A DNA stretch of 64,000 nucleotides from Streptomyces sp. RPT161 (GTDB lineage: Bacteria > Actinomycetota > Actinomycetes > Streptomycetales > Streptomycetaceae), in the NCBI RefSeq assembly GCF_027533845.1, contig NZ_JAPZVN010000011.1, positions 167,628 to 231,627 on the forward strand, written 5' to 3'. Positions 54,138 through 63,041 of this stretch are shown here, one piece after another (within the stretch, counting starts at the first letter, position 1; the number at the start of each line of letters is the position of its first letter). The position numbers were made by a program, and so were the translations under genes. Under the pieces are notes generated by a model. The model searched no databases and was not told the origin of the DNA. It saw only the letters and a program-made list of their open reading frames with translations.

Positions 54138-54713
54138 ATGTCTGAGAAAGAGATCCTGCGCCGACACGAAGAGGCGATCGACTTCTTCACCACCACGGTG
54201 CACGCGGTACGCGACGACCAGTGGGACGCCCCCACGCCCTGCACCGACTGGTCCGTGCGCGATCTGGTCAACCACCTGACCGTTGAGCAGCTCTGGGTGC
54301 CCGACCTGGTGCTCGACGGGGCCAGCGTCGCGGACGTGGGCGACGCGTACGACGGCGACCAGCTCGGCGACGATCCGGTGGCCGCCTGGGACCGCGCGTC
54401 GGCCGCCTCCTACGAGGCGTTCCGCATTCCGGGCGCACTCAAGCGCACGGTCCACCTGTCCTACGGTGACAGCCCGGCGAGCGCCTACTGCGCCCAGATG
54501 ACCACGGACGCCGCGGTCCACGCCTGGGACCTGGCCCGGGCGATCGGCGCCGACGAGAGGATGCCGGACGGTCTGGCCGCCGCCTGCCTGCGCGAAGTCG
54601 AACCCTATGCGAAGGGCCTCTCCAAGAGTGGCCTGTTCGCACAGTCGATCAAGCCGCCGGAGGGGGCGGACGACCAGACCAGACTCCTGTGCCTGCTGGG
54701 ACGACGACCCTAG
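54138..54713 (+). CDS. TIGR03086/mycothiol-dependent DinB-fold protein
   Basis: A 191-residue four-helix DinB/MDMPI-type protein. The N-terminal signature is EEAIDFFTTTVHAVRDDQWD, TPCTDWSVRDLVNHLTVEQL, and MTTDAAVHAWDLARAIGADE holds the His of the metal site. Relatives bind a divalent metal and use mycothiol or act on small molecules; the actual reaction is unknown. Transcribed alone. Eight bases after its stop, an IS630 relic begins on the other strand. Confidence 0.85.
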   Translation: MSEKEILRRHEEAIDFFTTTVHAVRDDQWDAPTPCTDWSVRDLVNHLTVEQLWVPDLVLDGASVADVGDAYDGDQLGDDPVAAWDRASAASYEAFRIPGALKRTVHLSYGDSPASAYCAQMTTDAAVHAWDLARAIGADERMPDGLAAACLREVEPYAKGLSKSGLFAQSIKPPEGADDQTRLLCLLGRRP

Positions 54714-54721
54714 CGAGCCGG

Positions 54722-55085
54722 TCGGCAGATCCTGTCGCATGCGCGGCGGACACGGTCGATGACCTGGGCGGGTGTCCTTGTCCATCCGAAGGGCCGGGCC
54801 TGGTCGTTCCAGTGCTTGGTCAGCCCTCGATCGAGGTCTTCAGCTCGTCCAGCGAGCAGAACACCCCGCCTTCAGGACAACGTCGTCGCAGTTCGGCGGA
54901 CCACCGCTCGACGTCGTTGAGCACGTCGGGGGAAGTGCTGCTCGAAGCGGGGATGCGCGAGCAGCCACTTGTGCACCGCAGGCCTTGTGGGTGCGCGGGT
55001 TGTCGCAGATGACGTGACCGCCAGGCCGGGCTCGGTCTGGCGGTCGATCCCGTCGGGGAAGCACCACCACCTCCGCCACTTGGGC
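54722..55085 (-). pseudogene. IS630-family transposase C-terminal relic
   Basis: The minus strand carries the end of an IS630 transposase in three frames: IDRQTEPGLAV, then HVICDN and THK, AVHKWLLAHPRFEQHF, VERWSAELRRRC, SLDELKTSIEG, and LTKHWNDQARPFGWTRTPAQ to VIDRVRRACDRI. These are the family's conserved last 110 residues, including the second Asp (ICDN) and the Glu-containing helix (VERWSAEL). Several frameshifts separate them. No N-terminal half, terminal inverted repeats or TA duplication are seen. A dead fragment, in a GC content like the host's. Confidence 0.85.
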
Positions 55086-55113
55086 GTCGGTAGTGGTGCG
55101 TGGCACCCCGGGC

Positions 55114-55518
55114 TCACGAGGAGGAGCGTCCCAGCGCGGGCCGTCGGGCGTACACCTCGATCTCGATCCTCATCCGCGAATCCGCCAGGCCGCACACCAT
55201 CATCGTCGCGGCCGGGCGGACCTCCCCGAAGCGGCGGCGCAGCGTCGGCCAGCACGGCTCGAAGTCCTCACGTACGGGCAGCAGATAGCGCACCCGGACG
55301 ACATCGTCGAACGAACACCCTGCCTCGGCCAGCGCCGCCTCGATGTTGCGCAGACACTGCTCGGCCTGCTCGACCACGTCGTCGGAGATCGTCATGGTCG
55401 CGTAGTCGAATCCGGTCGTGCCGGACACATGCACCCAGTCGCCGTCGACCACCGCTCTGGCGTACCCGATCCGCTCCTCGAAGGTCGAACCGCTCAGGAT
55501 CACTTGTCGCCGCGTCAT
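55114..55518 (-). CDS. RidA-family protein
   Basis: A 134-residue RidA/YjgF/UK114 trimer-forming protein, which deaminates reactive enamine/imine intermediates in the archetype. GYARAVVDGDWVHVSGTTGF is the N-terminal strand pair, EQAEQCLRNIEAALAEAG the helix, and VRYLLPVREDFEPCWPTLRR and EVRPAATMMVCGLADSRMRIEIEVY the C-terminal part, with the RPA-x-T segment that holds the active-site Arg. Start ATG 55518 (MTRRQVILSG). Confidence 0.92.
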   Translation of the reverse strand: MTRRQVILSGSTFEERIGYARAVVDGDWVHVSGTTGFDYATMTISDDVVEQAEQCLRNIEAALAEAGCSFDDVVRVRYLLPVREDFEPCWPTLRRRFGEVRPAATMMVCGLADSRMRIEIEVYARRPALGRSSS

Positions 55519-55580
55519 ACGGCGAACCGTAGGCAACCAGTGGCGCACACGTCCAACGACGGCTGACTCCGCCCGGCATG

Positions 55581-55611
55581 CGACGGTCCCCGGCAGTGCC
55601 GGGGACCGTCG
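55581..55611 (-). terminator. Hairpin terminator after the poly-His gene
   Basis: CGACGGTCCCCGGC (55581-55594) pairs perfectly with GCCGGGGACCGTCG (55598-55611) around a three-base AGT loop, 26 bases past the poly-His gene stop. Confidence 0.8.
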
Positions 55612-55636
55612 ATGTCACGCCGCTGGGTGCACCGGG

Positions 55637-55867
55637 TCAGTGGTGGTCGAACATGCCCCGGTGGTCGCGCCAACCCCAGGGGTTGGCCCACCCGTCGTTC
55701 CAGAGGTGGTGATGGTGATGGTGGTGATGGTGGTGTCGGCAGTGGCGCTGCTGGTGGTCGGGGTGGTTCCAGGTGGGTGTCATGGCCTGGGCCACGCCGG
55801 ACAGCGGCAGGACGACAGCGGCGGACATGAAGGCGACAGCGGCGCCACGTGCGAGGGTCTTCTTCAC
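55637..55867 (-). CDS. Small secreted poly-histidine protein
   Basis: A 76-residue exported protein. The first 28 residues are a clear Sec signal (MKKTLARGAAVAFMSAAVVL to GVAQA). The mature part (about 48 residues) is packed with histidine: PDHQQRHCRH then ten His in a row, then LWNDGWANPWGWRDHRGMFD and HH. A single Cys sits just before the His run, with several Trp after it. A mobile metal (Ni, Zn, Cu) binder at the cell surface is likely. Mixed CAC/CAT codons in the run argue that the His are selected for. It stands alone with its own terminator. Confidence 0.8.
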   Translation of the reverse strand: MKKTLARGAAVAFMSAAVVLPLSGVAQAMTPTWNHPDHQQRHCRHHHHHHHHHHLWNDGWANPWGWRDHRGMFDHH

Positions 55868-56198
55868 GATCAGCTCCTCGGAGCGAGCGAAGCGAATGGG
55901 ACTTTAGCGACGCTAGGTGGCTCCCGCCGGTCTGTCGCGGCGAGCCGGACGCGGCTGCTCCATCGGAGCGGACGGTTGCCCCGGGTGTCGTCAAGCCCCG
56001 CCGCGCGGAGGGCAACTGGGGTGCGGTGGGGCGGGAGACTCGCCGGTGGACGTCACCATTGCGCCGACTGCTGCACGGGTATTCACCTGTTCGAGGGGCA
56101 TTGCGCTACAAATGGGGCATCTGCGCGTTGGTCAGTGTCCCTGCCGCTGTCGGTGGGGAGCGTGATCCGCTGATCTTCATGCATGAAAGGAATAAACC
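55868..56198. other. Divergent promoter region of poly-His and chaplin genes
   Basis: 331 bases without a gene. It holds the upstream regions of both small secreted-protein genes. A TAGC-GAC-GCTA palindrome lies near 55905-55915. Before the chaplin ATG there is GAAAGGAA at 56183-56190. I could not assign a sigma factor box. Confidence 0.45.
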
Positions 56199-56438
56199 AT
56201 GTCGCGTATCGCCAAGGCGCTCGTGGTGACCGCTGTGAGTGGGGCCGCTGTCGCGAGCAGCGCCGGACTGGCCGCGGCCGACGCCGGCGCCGGGGCCGTC
56301 GCGGTCGGCTCGCCGGGTGTCATCTCGGGCAACGCCATCCAGATTCCGGTCAACCTCGGGGTCAACCTCTGCGGCAACACGATCGACATCATCGGCATCC
56401 TGAACCCGGCCTTCGGCAACACCTGCGCCATCAAGTGA
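56199..56438 (+). CDS. Short chaplin
   Basis: A 79-residue secreted surface-active protein that coats aerial hyphae. Signal peptide MSRIAKALVVTAVSGAAVAS to AAA, then one chaplin domain: VGSPGVISGNAIQIPVNLGV, NLCGNTIDIIGILNPAFGN, TC. Both conserved Cys are present, so it is of the ChpD/F/G/H short group and not ChpE-like. There is no LPXTG sorting tail, so it is released and self-assembles with other chaplins. RBS GAAAGGAA is strong. Confidence 0.95.
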   Translation: MSRIAKALVVTAVSGAAVASSAGLAAADAGAGAVAVGSPGVISGNAIQIPVNLGVNLCGNTIDIIGILNPAFGNTCAIK

Positions 56439-56753
56439 GTCGACGCGGGGACATACCCCGCTCCGGCTTCGGCCTGGTCGAAGGCGCTCGCGCTCGGCGC
56501 CCACCCGTGGTTCCTCCGGGTGGGCGCCGTCGTGCTGTCCGGGGGCCGCCGGGCCGCGGCGAACGCGTTGTCTGAACCGAGGAGTTGGCGAACACGTCCA
56601 TCAACCGATCGGTGGGTGCCTGTCAACCACCTGGTGGGCACGCCGCGTCCACCACACCGATCTGCCCGTCCAACCGGTCGGGCGACGCGCGGGGGCGGGT
56701 CCGCGCGGGACGCTTTCAGTGCCCTGGGAACGGCGGACGAGGAGCTGATCGGC
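56439..56753. other. Spacer with chaplin terminator
   Basis: 315 bases. At 56495-56529 a 13-bp perfect hairpin (CGGCGCCCACCCG with its complement) ends the chaplin unit. The rest leads to the ABC gene with an AGGAG site at 56740-56744. No gene is supported here. Confidence 0.6.
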
Positions 56754-57656
56754 ATGGCGGTCATCGAGGTCATGGACCTCACCAAGACGTATGGAGGGCA
56801 CACCGCGCTGGACGGTGTCTCCTTCACCGTTGAGGACGGCGAGATCTTCGGACTGCTCGGTCCGAACGGCGCCGGGAAGACCACGACGGTGGAGTGCGTC
56901 GAGGGGCTGCGGCGCGCCGACTCCGGCTCGGTACGCGTTCTCGGCCTGGACCCGACGCGGCAGGGCCGCGAGCTGCGCCGCCAGATAGGCGTACAGCTAC
57001 AGGAGGCCCATCTGCCCGACACCCTGCGGGTCCACGAAGCGCTCGACCTGTACGCCGCCTTCTACCCGTGTCCACGGAACCCCGGTGAGCTGCTCGCCCA
57101 GTGGGGCCTGGAGGAGCAACGGGACGCGAAGTTCGGCAGGTTGTCCGGTGGGCAGAAGCAGCGGCTGTTCATGGCCCTCGCACTGGTCGGCGATCCGCGC
57201 GTGGTGTTCCTCGACGAACTCACCACCGGGCTGGACCCGCAGGCCCGCCGCGTCACCTGGGAGTTGGTCCGGCGGTTGCGGGACGGCGGAGTGACGGTCG
57301 TCCTGGTCTCGCACTTCATGGACGAGGTGGCCGCGTTGTGCGACCGCGCCGCCATCCTCGACAAGGGGCGCATCGTGTCCGAGGGGACCCCCGACGAGCT
57401 GGTACACGGCGGTGCTGGGCGGACCGCGCTCAGCTTCCGGCCCACTCAGGAAGTGGACCTGGCGGCCCTGTCCGCGCTGCCCAGCGTCACCCGGGTCGAA
57501 CAGTGCCTGGAAACCGTGACGGTCAGCGGCAGCGGATCGGTGATCGACGAGGTCACCGCCCTGCTCGCCCGCAACCGGATCCTCGTCGCCAATCTGCGCA
57601 TCCACGAGCGCACCCTGGACGACGCCTATGCCGCCCTCACCGGACGCCTCACATGA
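56754..57656 (+). CDS. ABC transporter ATP-binding protein (drug-exporter type)
   Basis: A 300-residue nucleotide-binding subunit of a DrrA/CcmA-type exporter. Walker A is LLGPNGAGKTTT, the Q-loop is QLQEAHLP, the signature LSGGQKQRLFMALAL, Walker B VVFLDELTTGLDPQARR, and the switch His in VVLVSHFMDE. A C-terminal regulatory half (LSFRPTQEVDLAALSALPSV) is typical of antibiotic exporters. It couples to the permease gene and is followed by a two-component system that probably senses the exported compound. Confidence 0.93.
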   Translation: MAVIEVMDLTKTYGGHTALDGVSFTVEDGEIFGLLGPNGAGKTTTVECVEGLRRADSGSVRVLGLDPTRQGRELRRQIGVQLQEAHLPDTLRVHEALDLYAAFYPCPRNPGELLAQWGLEEQRDAKFGRLSGGQKQRLFMALALVGDPRVVFLDELTTGLDPQARRVTWELVRRLRDGGVTVVLVSHFMDEVAALCDRAAILDKGRIVSEGTPDELVHGGAGRTALSFRPTQEVDLAALSALPSVTRVEQCLETVTVSGSGSVIDEVTALLARNRILVANLRIHERTLDDAYAALTGRLT

Positions 57657-57697
57657 CCGCCACCACCACCTGCCGCATCGCCGGGAGGAGGGAGACC

Positions 57698-58438
57698 ATG
57701 TACGCACTGCGCAAACTCACCATCACCGAGGGGCGGTTGTTCCTCCGCGATCCGGCCGCGGCCTTCTTCGCCCTGGCCTTTCCGGTACTGCTGCTCGCCG
57801 TCCTCGGCGCCGTCCCCGAGTTCCGCCGGACGTCACCCAAACTGCACGGACTGTCGACCGTGGAGGTCTACGCACCGGTCATGGTCGTATTCACGCTCGT
57901 CATGCTGGCGATGAACGGTATGGCACCGGTCCTCACCGCCTACCGCGAAAAGGGCGTGCTGCGCCGAATCTCGGCCAGCCCGGTGCCCGCGGCGACGATA
58001 CTGGGCGCGCTGGTCTGCCTCTACGCGGTGGTCTCCGTGGTCTCCGTGGTGCTGGTCGCGGTGGTGGGACGGCTCGCCTTCCACATCGAACTGCCGCAGG
58101 CACCGTTGGCCTTCCTGGTCGCCTTCGTGCTGGCCGCCGCCTCGCTGTTCGCCATCGGTATGCTGCTCGCGGCGCTGGCGCCGTCCGCCAAGGCGGGCAA
58201 CGCCATTGGCATCGCGTGCTTCTTCCCGCTGATGTTCTTCTCCGGGCTGTGGGTGCCGCGCGATCTGATGCCCGAGATACTGCGTCGCACAGGGGACTTC
58301 ATACCGAGTGGTGCCGCCACCGAGGCGGTGCTTGACGCCTGGAACGGCCATTGGCCACACACCGGTGATCTGGCGACAATGACGGTGTTCGCGCTGGTCG
58401 CCGGGTGCGCGGCGGCCAGGCTGTTCCGCTGGGAGTGA
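57698..58438 (+). CDS. ABC-2 type permease
   Basis: A 246-residue membrane subunit with six transmembrane helices in the ABC2 pattern: AAFFALAFPVLLLAVLGAVP, EVYAPVMVVFTLVMLAMNGM, YREKGVLRRISASPVPAATI (the cytosolic coupling stretch), and SGLWVPRDLMPEILRR in the outer loop. The start at ATG 57698 has a perfect AGGAGG six bases upstream. An in-frame ATG at 57653 overlaps the ATPase stop (ATGA) and would add 15 residues; I consider the inner start likelier. Works with the ATPase before it. Confidence 0.9.
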   Translation: MYALRKLTITEGRLFLRDPAAAFFALAFPVLLLAVLGAVPEFRRTSPKLHGLSTVEVYAPVMVVFTLVMLAMNGMAPVLTAYREKGVLRRISASPVPAATILGALVCLYAVVSVVSVVLVAVVGRLAFHIELPQAPLAFLVAFVLAAASLFAIGMLLAALAPSAKAGNAIGIACFFPLMFFSGLWVPRDLMPEILRRTGDFIPSGAATEAVLDAWNGHWPHTGDLATMTVFALVAGCAAARLFRWE

Positions 58439-58488
58439 GCCCGGCAGGCCACCGGGGGCAGGCAGCGGGGGAAGGGACCGGACACACC

Positions 58489-59826
58489 ATGGTCGGCGCG
58501 GGCAGGGACAGACCGCTCACGGACGAGGACTCCCGCCTGGAGCTGTGGGAGAAGCGGCTACAGGCCATGCTGGTCTATCTGCCGTACGCGGCGCTGCTGG
58601 TCTCCGTCCTGCTGGCGGTGACGGTCCCGGTGCCGACGGCGAAGCCGCTCCCGTACTGCTTCGCACTGTCCGCGGCAGCGCTGGGCTGGCTGTTGCTGCG
58701 CGCGGCGCTGGACCGCTACGAGCACTACGACCGGTTCGGCGAGGACCGGGGCCGGCTGTGGCTGACGGTGTTCCACTTCAGCGGGCTGATCGTGCTGATC
58801 TTCCTGATGACCCTGGCCAGTCCGGTCTTCGGGTACTTCGGCTTCGCGGGATATCTGCACGCGATGCGCTATCTGCGCGGGCGCTGGCGGATCGTGGGGG
58901 GGTTGGTGACGGCGATGCCGGTATCCGTGTCGCAGACGGGCGGGATGCTGCCGACGACCAGCGCGGGCTTCGTCAACCTGACGGTGGCGTTTTTGTTCAA
59001 CGTGGTGTCGGTCGGCGCGGTGCTCGCCCTGGACGGGATCACCGAGCGGCAGAGCAGCCGCAGGAAGGCGTCCAACGCGGCTCTGAGCACGGCCAACGTG
59101 CGGCTGGCGGCGATGCTCGCGGAGAACCGCGGACTGCACGCCCAACTGATCAGCCAGGCCCGGGAGGCAGGCGTGATGGACGAACGCCAGCGCATGGCGC
59201 GGGAGATCCACGACACCCTGGCGCAGGCGCTTGCCGGGATCGTCACCCAACTCCACGCGGCGGACCAGGCGCGGGAGCGCGGGGGTCCGGACGCCGACCG
59301 GCGGCATCTGGTGAACGCGGCGCGACTGGCCAGGGAGGGCCTGGCCGATGCCCGTCGGGCGGTGCGGGCGCTGCGTCCGGATGCGCTGGAGCACGCGGGG
59401 CTGCCCGCCGCGCTGGCCGAGGCGGTCGGTCAGTGGCGGGAACTGCACGGCGTCGAGGCGCAGTTGACCGTCACGGGCACCGCCCGGCCGCTGCACCCCG
59501 AGGTGGAGATAACGCTGCTGCGGGCGGCGCAGGAGGCGCTGGCCAATGTCGCCAAGCACGCGGGAGCCTCTCGCGTCGGCCTGACCCTGTCGTACATGGA
59601 GGACGTGGTGACACTGGACGTACGTGACGACGGCACGGGCTTCGATCCGTTGACGCTGCCGGAGCCGGGCAGCGCGGGAGCGCGGGGCGGTGGTTTCGGG
59701 CTGACCGTGATGCGCCAGCGGGTGCGGCGGCTCAGCGGACGGCTGGAGGTCGAGTCGGAGTGCGGTGGCGGTACGGCGGTGTCCGCCACGCTTCCGGCGA
59801 TCAGCCAGGGGGGCGTCGATGGCTGA
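58489..59826 (+). CDS. NarL-type sensor histidine kinase
   Basis: A 445-residue membrane kinase. About six transmembrane helices lie in residues 25-190 with no large outer domain. The HisKA_3 block is ERQRMAREIHDTLAQALAGI (phospho-His), and the ATPase N box is LLRAAQEALANVAKHAGA, with DVRDDGTGFDP and GGGFGLTVMRQRV. A short outer domain with many helices suggests a membrane or lipid-cycle stress signal. It follows the permease gene by 50 bases, and its stop overlaps the regulator gene by eight bases. Confidence 0.93.
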   Translation: MVGAGRDRPLTDEDSRLELWEKRLQAMLVYLPYAALLVSVLLAVTVPVPTAKPLPYCFALSAAALGWLLLRAALDRYEHYDRFGEDRGRLWLTVFHFSGLIVLIFLMTLASPVFGYFGFAGYLHAMRYLRGRWRIVGGLVTAMPVSVSQTGGMLPTTSAGFVNLTVAFLFNVVSVGAVLALDGITERQSSRRKASNAALSTANVRLAAMLAENRGLHAQLISQAREAGVMDERQRMAREIHDTLAQALAGIVTQLHAADQARERGGPDADRRHLVNAARLAREGLADARRAVRALRPDALEHAGLPAALAEAVGQWRELHGVEAQLTVTGTARPLHPEVEITLLRAAQEALANVAKHAGASRVGLTLSYMEDVVTLDVRDDGTGFDPLTLPEPGSAGARGGGFGLTVMRQRVRRLSGRLEVESECGGGTAVSATLPAISQGGVDG

Positions 59827-60478
59827 GAACATCGGGTGCGACGCTCCCGTCCGGCTGCTGATCGCCGATGACCACCCGGTGGTACGGGACGGACTGCGCG
59901 GGATGTTCGCCGGTGACCCCGGGTTCGAGGTGGTGGCCGAGGCGGCCGACGGCGCCGAGGCGGTGGCGCTCGCCGAGCGGTTGGGCCCCGATGTGGTGCT
60001 GATGGACCTGCGGATGCCGCGGCTTGACGGAGTCTCCGCGATCCGCGCCATGGCTGAACGGCGCGTGCCCGCACGGGTGTTGGTGCTCACCACCTATGAC
60101 ACCGACAGCGATGTGCTGCCCGCGGTCAAGGCGGGCGCCACCGGCTATCTGCTCAAGGACACCGCACGGGACGAACTGGTGCGTGCGGTAAGGGCGGCGG
60201 CGCGGGGTGAGTCGGTGCTGTCTCCCGCGGTTGCCAGCCGGGTGCTCGGCCAGGTCCGTACCCCGGAGCGGGAGCCGCTCAGCCCACGGGAGATCGAGGT
60301 GCTGGGCCTGGTCGCCGCGGGTTCCACCAACCGGGAGAGCGCCGCGCGGCTGTTCATCAGTGAGGCCACGGTCAAGACCCATCTGCTGCACATCTACGCC
60401 AAGCTCGGCGTCAAGGACCGGGCCGCGGCGGTGGCCGTCGCCTATGCGAAGGGACTGCTGCGGCCGCCGGGAAGTTAA
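59819..60478 (+). CDS. NarL/FixJ-family response regulator
   Basis: A 219-residue regulator. The receiver (about 10-130) has the acidic pair in IADDHPVV, the phospho-Asp in DVVLMDLRMPRLDG, VLVLTTYDTD (Thr) and GYLLKD (Lys). The LuxR-type HTH is LSPREIEVLGLVAAGSTNRE, SAARLFISEATVKTHLLHIY. It overlaps the kinase gene by eight bases and most likely controls the upstream ABC exporter operon, as in other TCS-exporter units. Confidence 0.94.
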   Translation: MAENIGCDAPVRLLIADDHPVVRDGLRGMFAGDPGFEVVAEAADGAEAVALAERLGPDVVLMDLRMPRLDGVSAIRAMAERRVPARVLVLTTYDTDSDVLPAVKAGATGYLLKDTARDELVRAVRAAARGESVLSPAVASRVLGQVRTPEREPLSPREIEVLGLVAAGSTNRESAARLFISEATVKTHLLHIYAKLGVKDRAAAVAVAYAKGLLRPPGS

Positions 60479-60510
60479 CGACGCTAATTGTTAGGAGTAT
60501 TGACAGTCTC

Positions 60511-60524
60511 TTGGTCTAGTCCAA
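60511..60524 (+). promoter_or_regulatory. DasR-type dre site in the chitinase promoter
   Basis: TTGGTCTAGTCCAA matches the dre core TGGTCTAGACCA with one mismatch. It lies right after a TTGACA -35 (60500-60505) and before the expected -10 (about 60523-60528), so binding would block the promoter. DasR, the GntR-type GlcNAc repressor, is known to control chitinase genes in Streptomyces. Confidence 0.75.
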
Positions 60525-60578
60525 TCATGTTTGCCGCACCGAGGCCCCCCACGCCGCCTCACCCTGCTGGGAGCAAAC

Positions 60579-62327
60579 ATGAGACGAATACGATCGATTC
60601 GCGCTGCCCTGACGGCCCTGGCGACGGCCGCCGCATCCATGGGACTCATCGTGACCGGCGGTGGCGCGGCGCACGCCGCGACCCCCCTTCCCGCGCATGT
60701 CTTCGCCCCCTACTTCGAGGCGTACAACGGCGACAGCCCAGCCGCGCTGTCATCGGCCTCCGGGGCGAAGTACCTGACCATGGCCTTCATCCAGGCCGCC
60801 TCGAAAGGCTCGTGCACCCCGTACTGGAACGGTGACACCGGAAAGCCGATCGCCGCCTCGTCGTTCGGCTCGGACATCGCCACCATCCAGTCCAACGGCG
60901 GCGATGTCATCCCCTCGTTCGGCGGTTACAGCGCGGACAACACCGGCACGGAGATCGCGGACAGTTGCACCGACGTCTCCGCCATCGCCGCCGCGTACGA
61001 AAGCGTGATCACCACCTACGGTGTCACCCGCATCGACCTCGACACCGAGGACAACTCGCTGACCAACAGCGCCGGTATCGACCGCCGTAACAAGGCGATC
61101 AAGCAGGTCGAGGACTGGGCGGCGGCCAACGGCCGTACCGTGCAGTTCTCCTACACCCTGCCGACCACCACCAGCGGTCTTGCCGACAGCGGGCTCGCCG
61201 TGCTGCAGAACGCGGTGTCGAACGGGGCGCGCATCGACATCGTCAACATCATGACGTTCGACTACTACGACGGCGCGACCCATGAGATGGCGACGGACAC
61301 CGAGAACGCCGCCTCCGGCCTGTACGGCCAACTCGCGAGCCTCTACCCGTCGAAGACCCCGACGCAGCTGTGGGCGATGGTCGGCATCACCGAGATGCCC
61401 GGCATCGACGACTACGGCGCCGCGGAGACCTTCACCACCGACGATGCCACGACGGTCTACAACTGGGCGGTCCAGAAGGGGATCAGCAGCCTGTCGTTCT
61501 GGGCGCTACAGCGCGACAACGGTGGCTGCCCGGGTACCGCGGGCTCCGACACCTGCTCCGGAATCGCGCAGAGTCAGTGGTACTTCAGCCACGCCTTCGA
61601 ACCCTTCACCGGCGGCAGTGGTTCGGTGGGCAGCGACTTCTCCGTCGCCGTGTCGCCGTCGTCCGGCTCCGTGGCGCCCGGTGGTACGGCCAGCACCACC
61701 GTCAACACCGCGGTGACCTCGGGCGCCGCGCAGAACGTCGCCCTCACGGCGAGCGGCGCGCCCTCGGGGGTGACGGTGGCGTTCAACCCGCGGTCGGTGA
61801 GCGCGGGCGGCACGGCGCAGCTGACGGCGTCGGTCTCCTCGTCGGCGGCGCCGGGCAGCTACCCGATCACCGTCACCGGATCGGGCGCCTCCGGAAGTCA
61901 CACGGCGACGTACACCCTCACCGTGACGGGATCTGGTGGGGGCTCCGGCGCCATCGTCAACGGCGGCTTCGAAAGCGGTGGTACAAGCCCGTGGACCTGC
62001 CAGTCGGGCAGTACGGTGGTCAGCGCTCCGGTCCACTCCGGCAGCCACGCCCTTCAGGTGACGCCGACGGCCAGCCAGACCGGCGAGTGCGACCAGTCCC
62101 TCACCCTCGCTCCGAACACCGCCTACACGCTGACCGGTTGGGTCCAGGGCGACTACGCGTACATCGGTGTCAGCGGCGGTGCGACGGCCGACACCTGGAC
62201 CTCGGCCAGCGGTTGGACCAAGCTGACGGTTCCGTTCACCACCGGGTCGTCGGGCAAGGTCACGGTCTACGTGCACGGCTGGTACGGCCAGGGCAAGGTG
62301 TACGGGGACGACTTCTCGCTCAGCTAG
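60579..62327 (+). CDS. Secreted GH18 chitinase with C-terminal beta domains
   Basis: A 582-residue exported chitinase. Signal ([20 protein letters not shown] to AAHA), then a GH18 barrel (about 35-340): [29 protein letters not shown], the catalytic D-x-D-x-E in [20 protein letters not shown] and [15 protein letters not shown]. Next is an Ig-like module (about 350-450; [15 protein letters not shown]) linked by Gly/Ser, and a C-terminal CBM (about 460-580; [20 protein letters not shown] to YGDDFSLS), of the CBM4/16/22-like fold. The start is the ATG at 60579. A DasR site lies 55 bases upstream. Degrades chitin from fungi or insects. Confidence 0.93.
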   Translation: MRRIRSIRAALTALATAAASMGLIVTGGGAAHAATPLPAHVFAPYFEAYNGDSPAALSSASGAKYLTMAFIQAASKGSCTPYWNGDTGKPIAASSFGSDIATIQSNGGDVIPSFGGYSADNTGTEIADSCTDVSAIAAAYESVITTYGVTRIDLDTEDNSLTNSAGIDRRNKAIKQVEDWAAANGRTVQFSYTLPTTTSGLADSGLAVLQNAVSNGARIDIVNIMTFDYYDGATHEMATDTENAASGLYGQLASLYPSKTPTQLWAMVGITEMPGIDDYGAAETFTTDDATTVYNWAVQKGISSLSFWALQRDNGGCPGTAGSDTCSGIAQSQWYFSHAFEPFTGGSGSVGSDFSVAVSPSSGSVAPGGTASTTVNTAVTSGAAQNVALTASGAPSGVTVAFNPRSVSAGGTAQLTASVSSSAAPGSYPITVTGSGASGSHTATYTLTVTGSGGGSGAIVNGGFESGGTSPWTCQSGSTVVSAPVHSGSHALQVTPTASQTGECDQSLTLAPNTAYTLTGWVQGDYAYIGVSGGATADTWTSASGWTKLTVPFTTGSSGKVTVYVHGWYGQGKVYGDDFSLS

Positions 62328-62347
62328 CGGCTGTCGGCCGTCGCGGC

Positions 62348-62383
62348 GGAGGGGCCCATGGGATGCACCCCATGGGCCCTTCC
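62348..62383. terminator. Bidirectional hairpin terminator
   Basis: GGAGGGGCCCATGGG pairs with CCCATGGGCCCTTCC (one G-U pair), loop ATGCA, between convergent chitinase and TetR genes. Confidence 0.8.
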
Positions 62384-62384
62384 G

Positions 62385-62999
62385 TTACGCGCGTCGCGCC
62401 GCGGTGAGGGCGGCCACCGTCGCCGCCGCCAGGGCGTCGAGGTCGGCCACGGGCACTGGGGAGCGGAACACCGCGAGGCGCCAGTAGAGGGGGCCGGCGA
62501 GCAGGTCGAGCGCGAGGTCGGGGTCGATGTCGGCGGGAAGTTCACCGCGTTCGACCGCGCTCCCGACCACGGCCTGCGTGATGCCCTGCTGTACGCCTCG
62601 CAGGGCGGCCCGTAGCGCCTGGGCGATCTCCGGGTTGCGGGCGGCCTCGGCCAGCAGGTCCGGGACGATCTGCGAGGCCATGGGGTGTCCGAGCGCCCGG
62701 GCGGTGACCTCCAGCAGCGCCCGTACGTCGCCGAGCAGGCTGCCGGTGGCGGGGACCGGCATGCCCTGGACGGCGACCTCGGAGACCACGTCGAGGACCA
62801 GCGGCAGCTTGGAGCGCCACCGCCGGTAGACCGCCGCCTTGCCGACCCCGGCCCGGCGGGCGATGCCCTCGATGGTCATCCGCGCGTAGCCGACCGCGGC
62901 CAGTTCCTCGAACACCGCGGTACGGATGGCGGCGGTCACGTCCTCCCGGAGCACGGCGGCTCCGGCGGGAGTGCGGCGGGACGACGGTGACTGCGACAT
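62385..62999 (-). CDS. TetR-family regulator
   Basis: A 204-residue TetR-type repressor. The HTH runs AAIRTAVFEELAAVGYARMT, IEGIARRAGVGKAAVYRRWR, SKLPLVLDVV. The C-terminal half has PDLLAEAARNPEIAQALRAA and LALDLLAGPLYWRLAVF, the TetR_C_16-type ligand domain. It is divergent from a polysaccharide-export permease, with a palindrome between them. Ligand unknown. Confidence 0.9.
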   Translation of the reverse strand: MSQSPSSRRTPAGAAVLREDVTAAIRTAVFEELAAVGYARMTIEGIARRAGVGKAAVYRRWRSKLPLVLDVVSEVAVQGMPVPATGSLLGDVRALLEVTARALGHPMASQIVPDLLAEAARNPEIAQALRAALRGVQQGITQAVVGSAVERGELPADIDPDLALDLLAGPLYWRLAVFRSPVPVADLDALAAATVAALTAARRA

Positions 63000-63025
63000 G
63001 TGCCGAGCCTACGCGACGTAGCGAC

Positions 63026-63041
63026 GGAACGGTTGCGTTCC
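63026..63041. promoter_or_regulatory. Candidate TetR operator
   Basis: GGAACG-GTTG-CGTTCC is a perfect 6-bp inverted repeat. Another half-site CGTTCC lies at 63084-63089. It sits 27 bases before the TetR gene and 105 before the permease gene. Confidence 0.55.
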
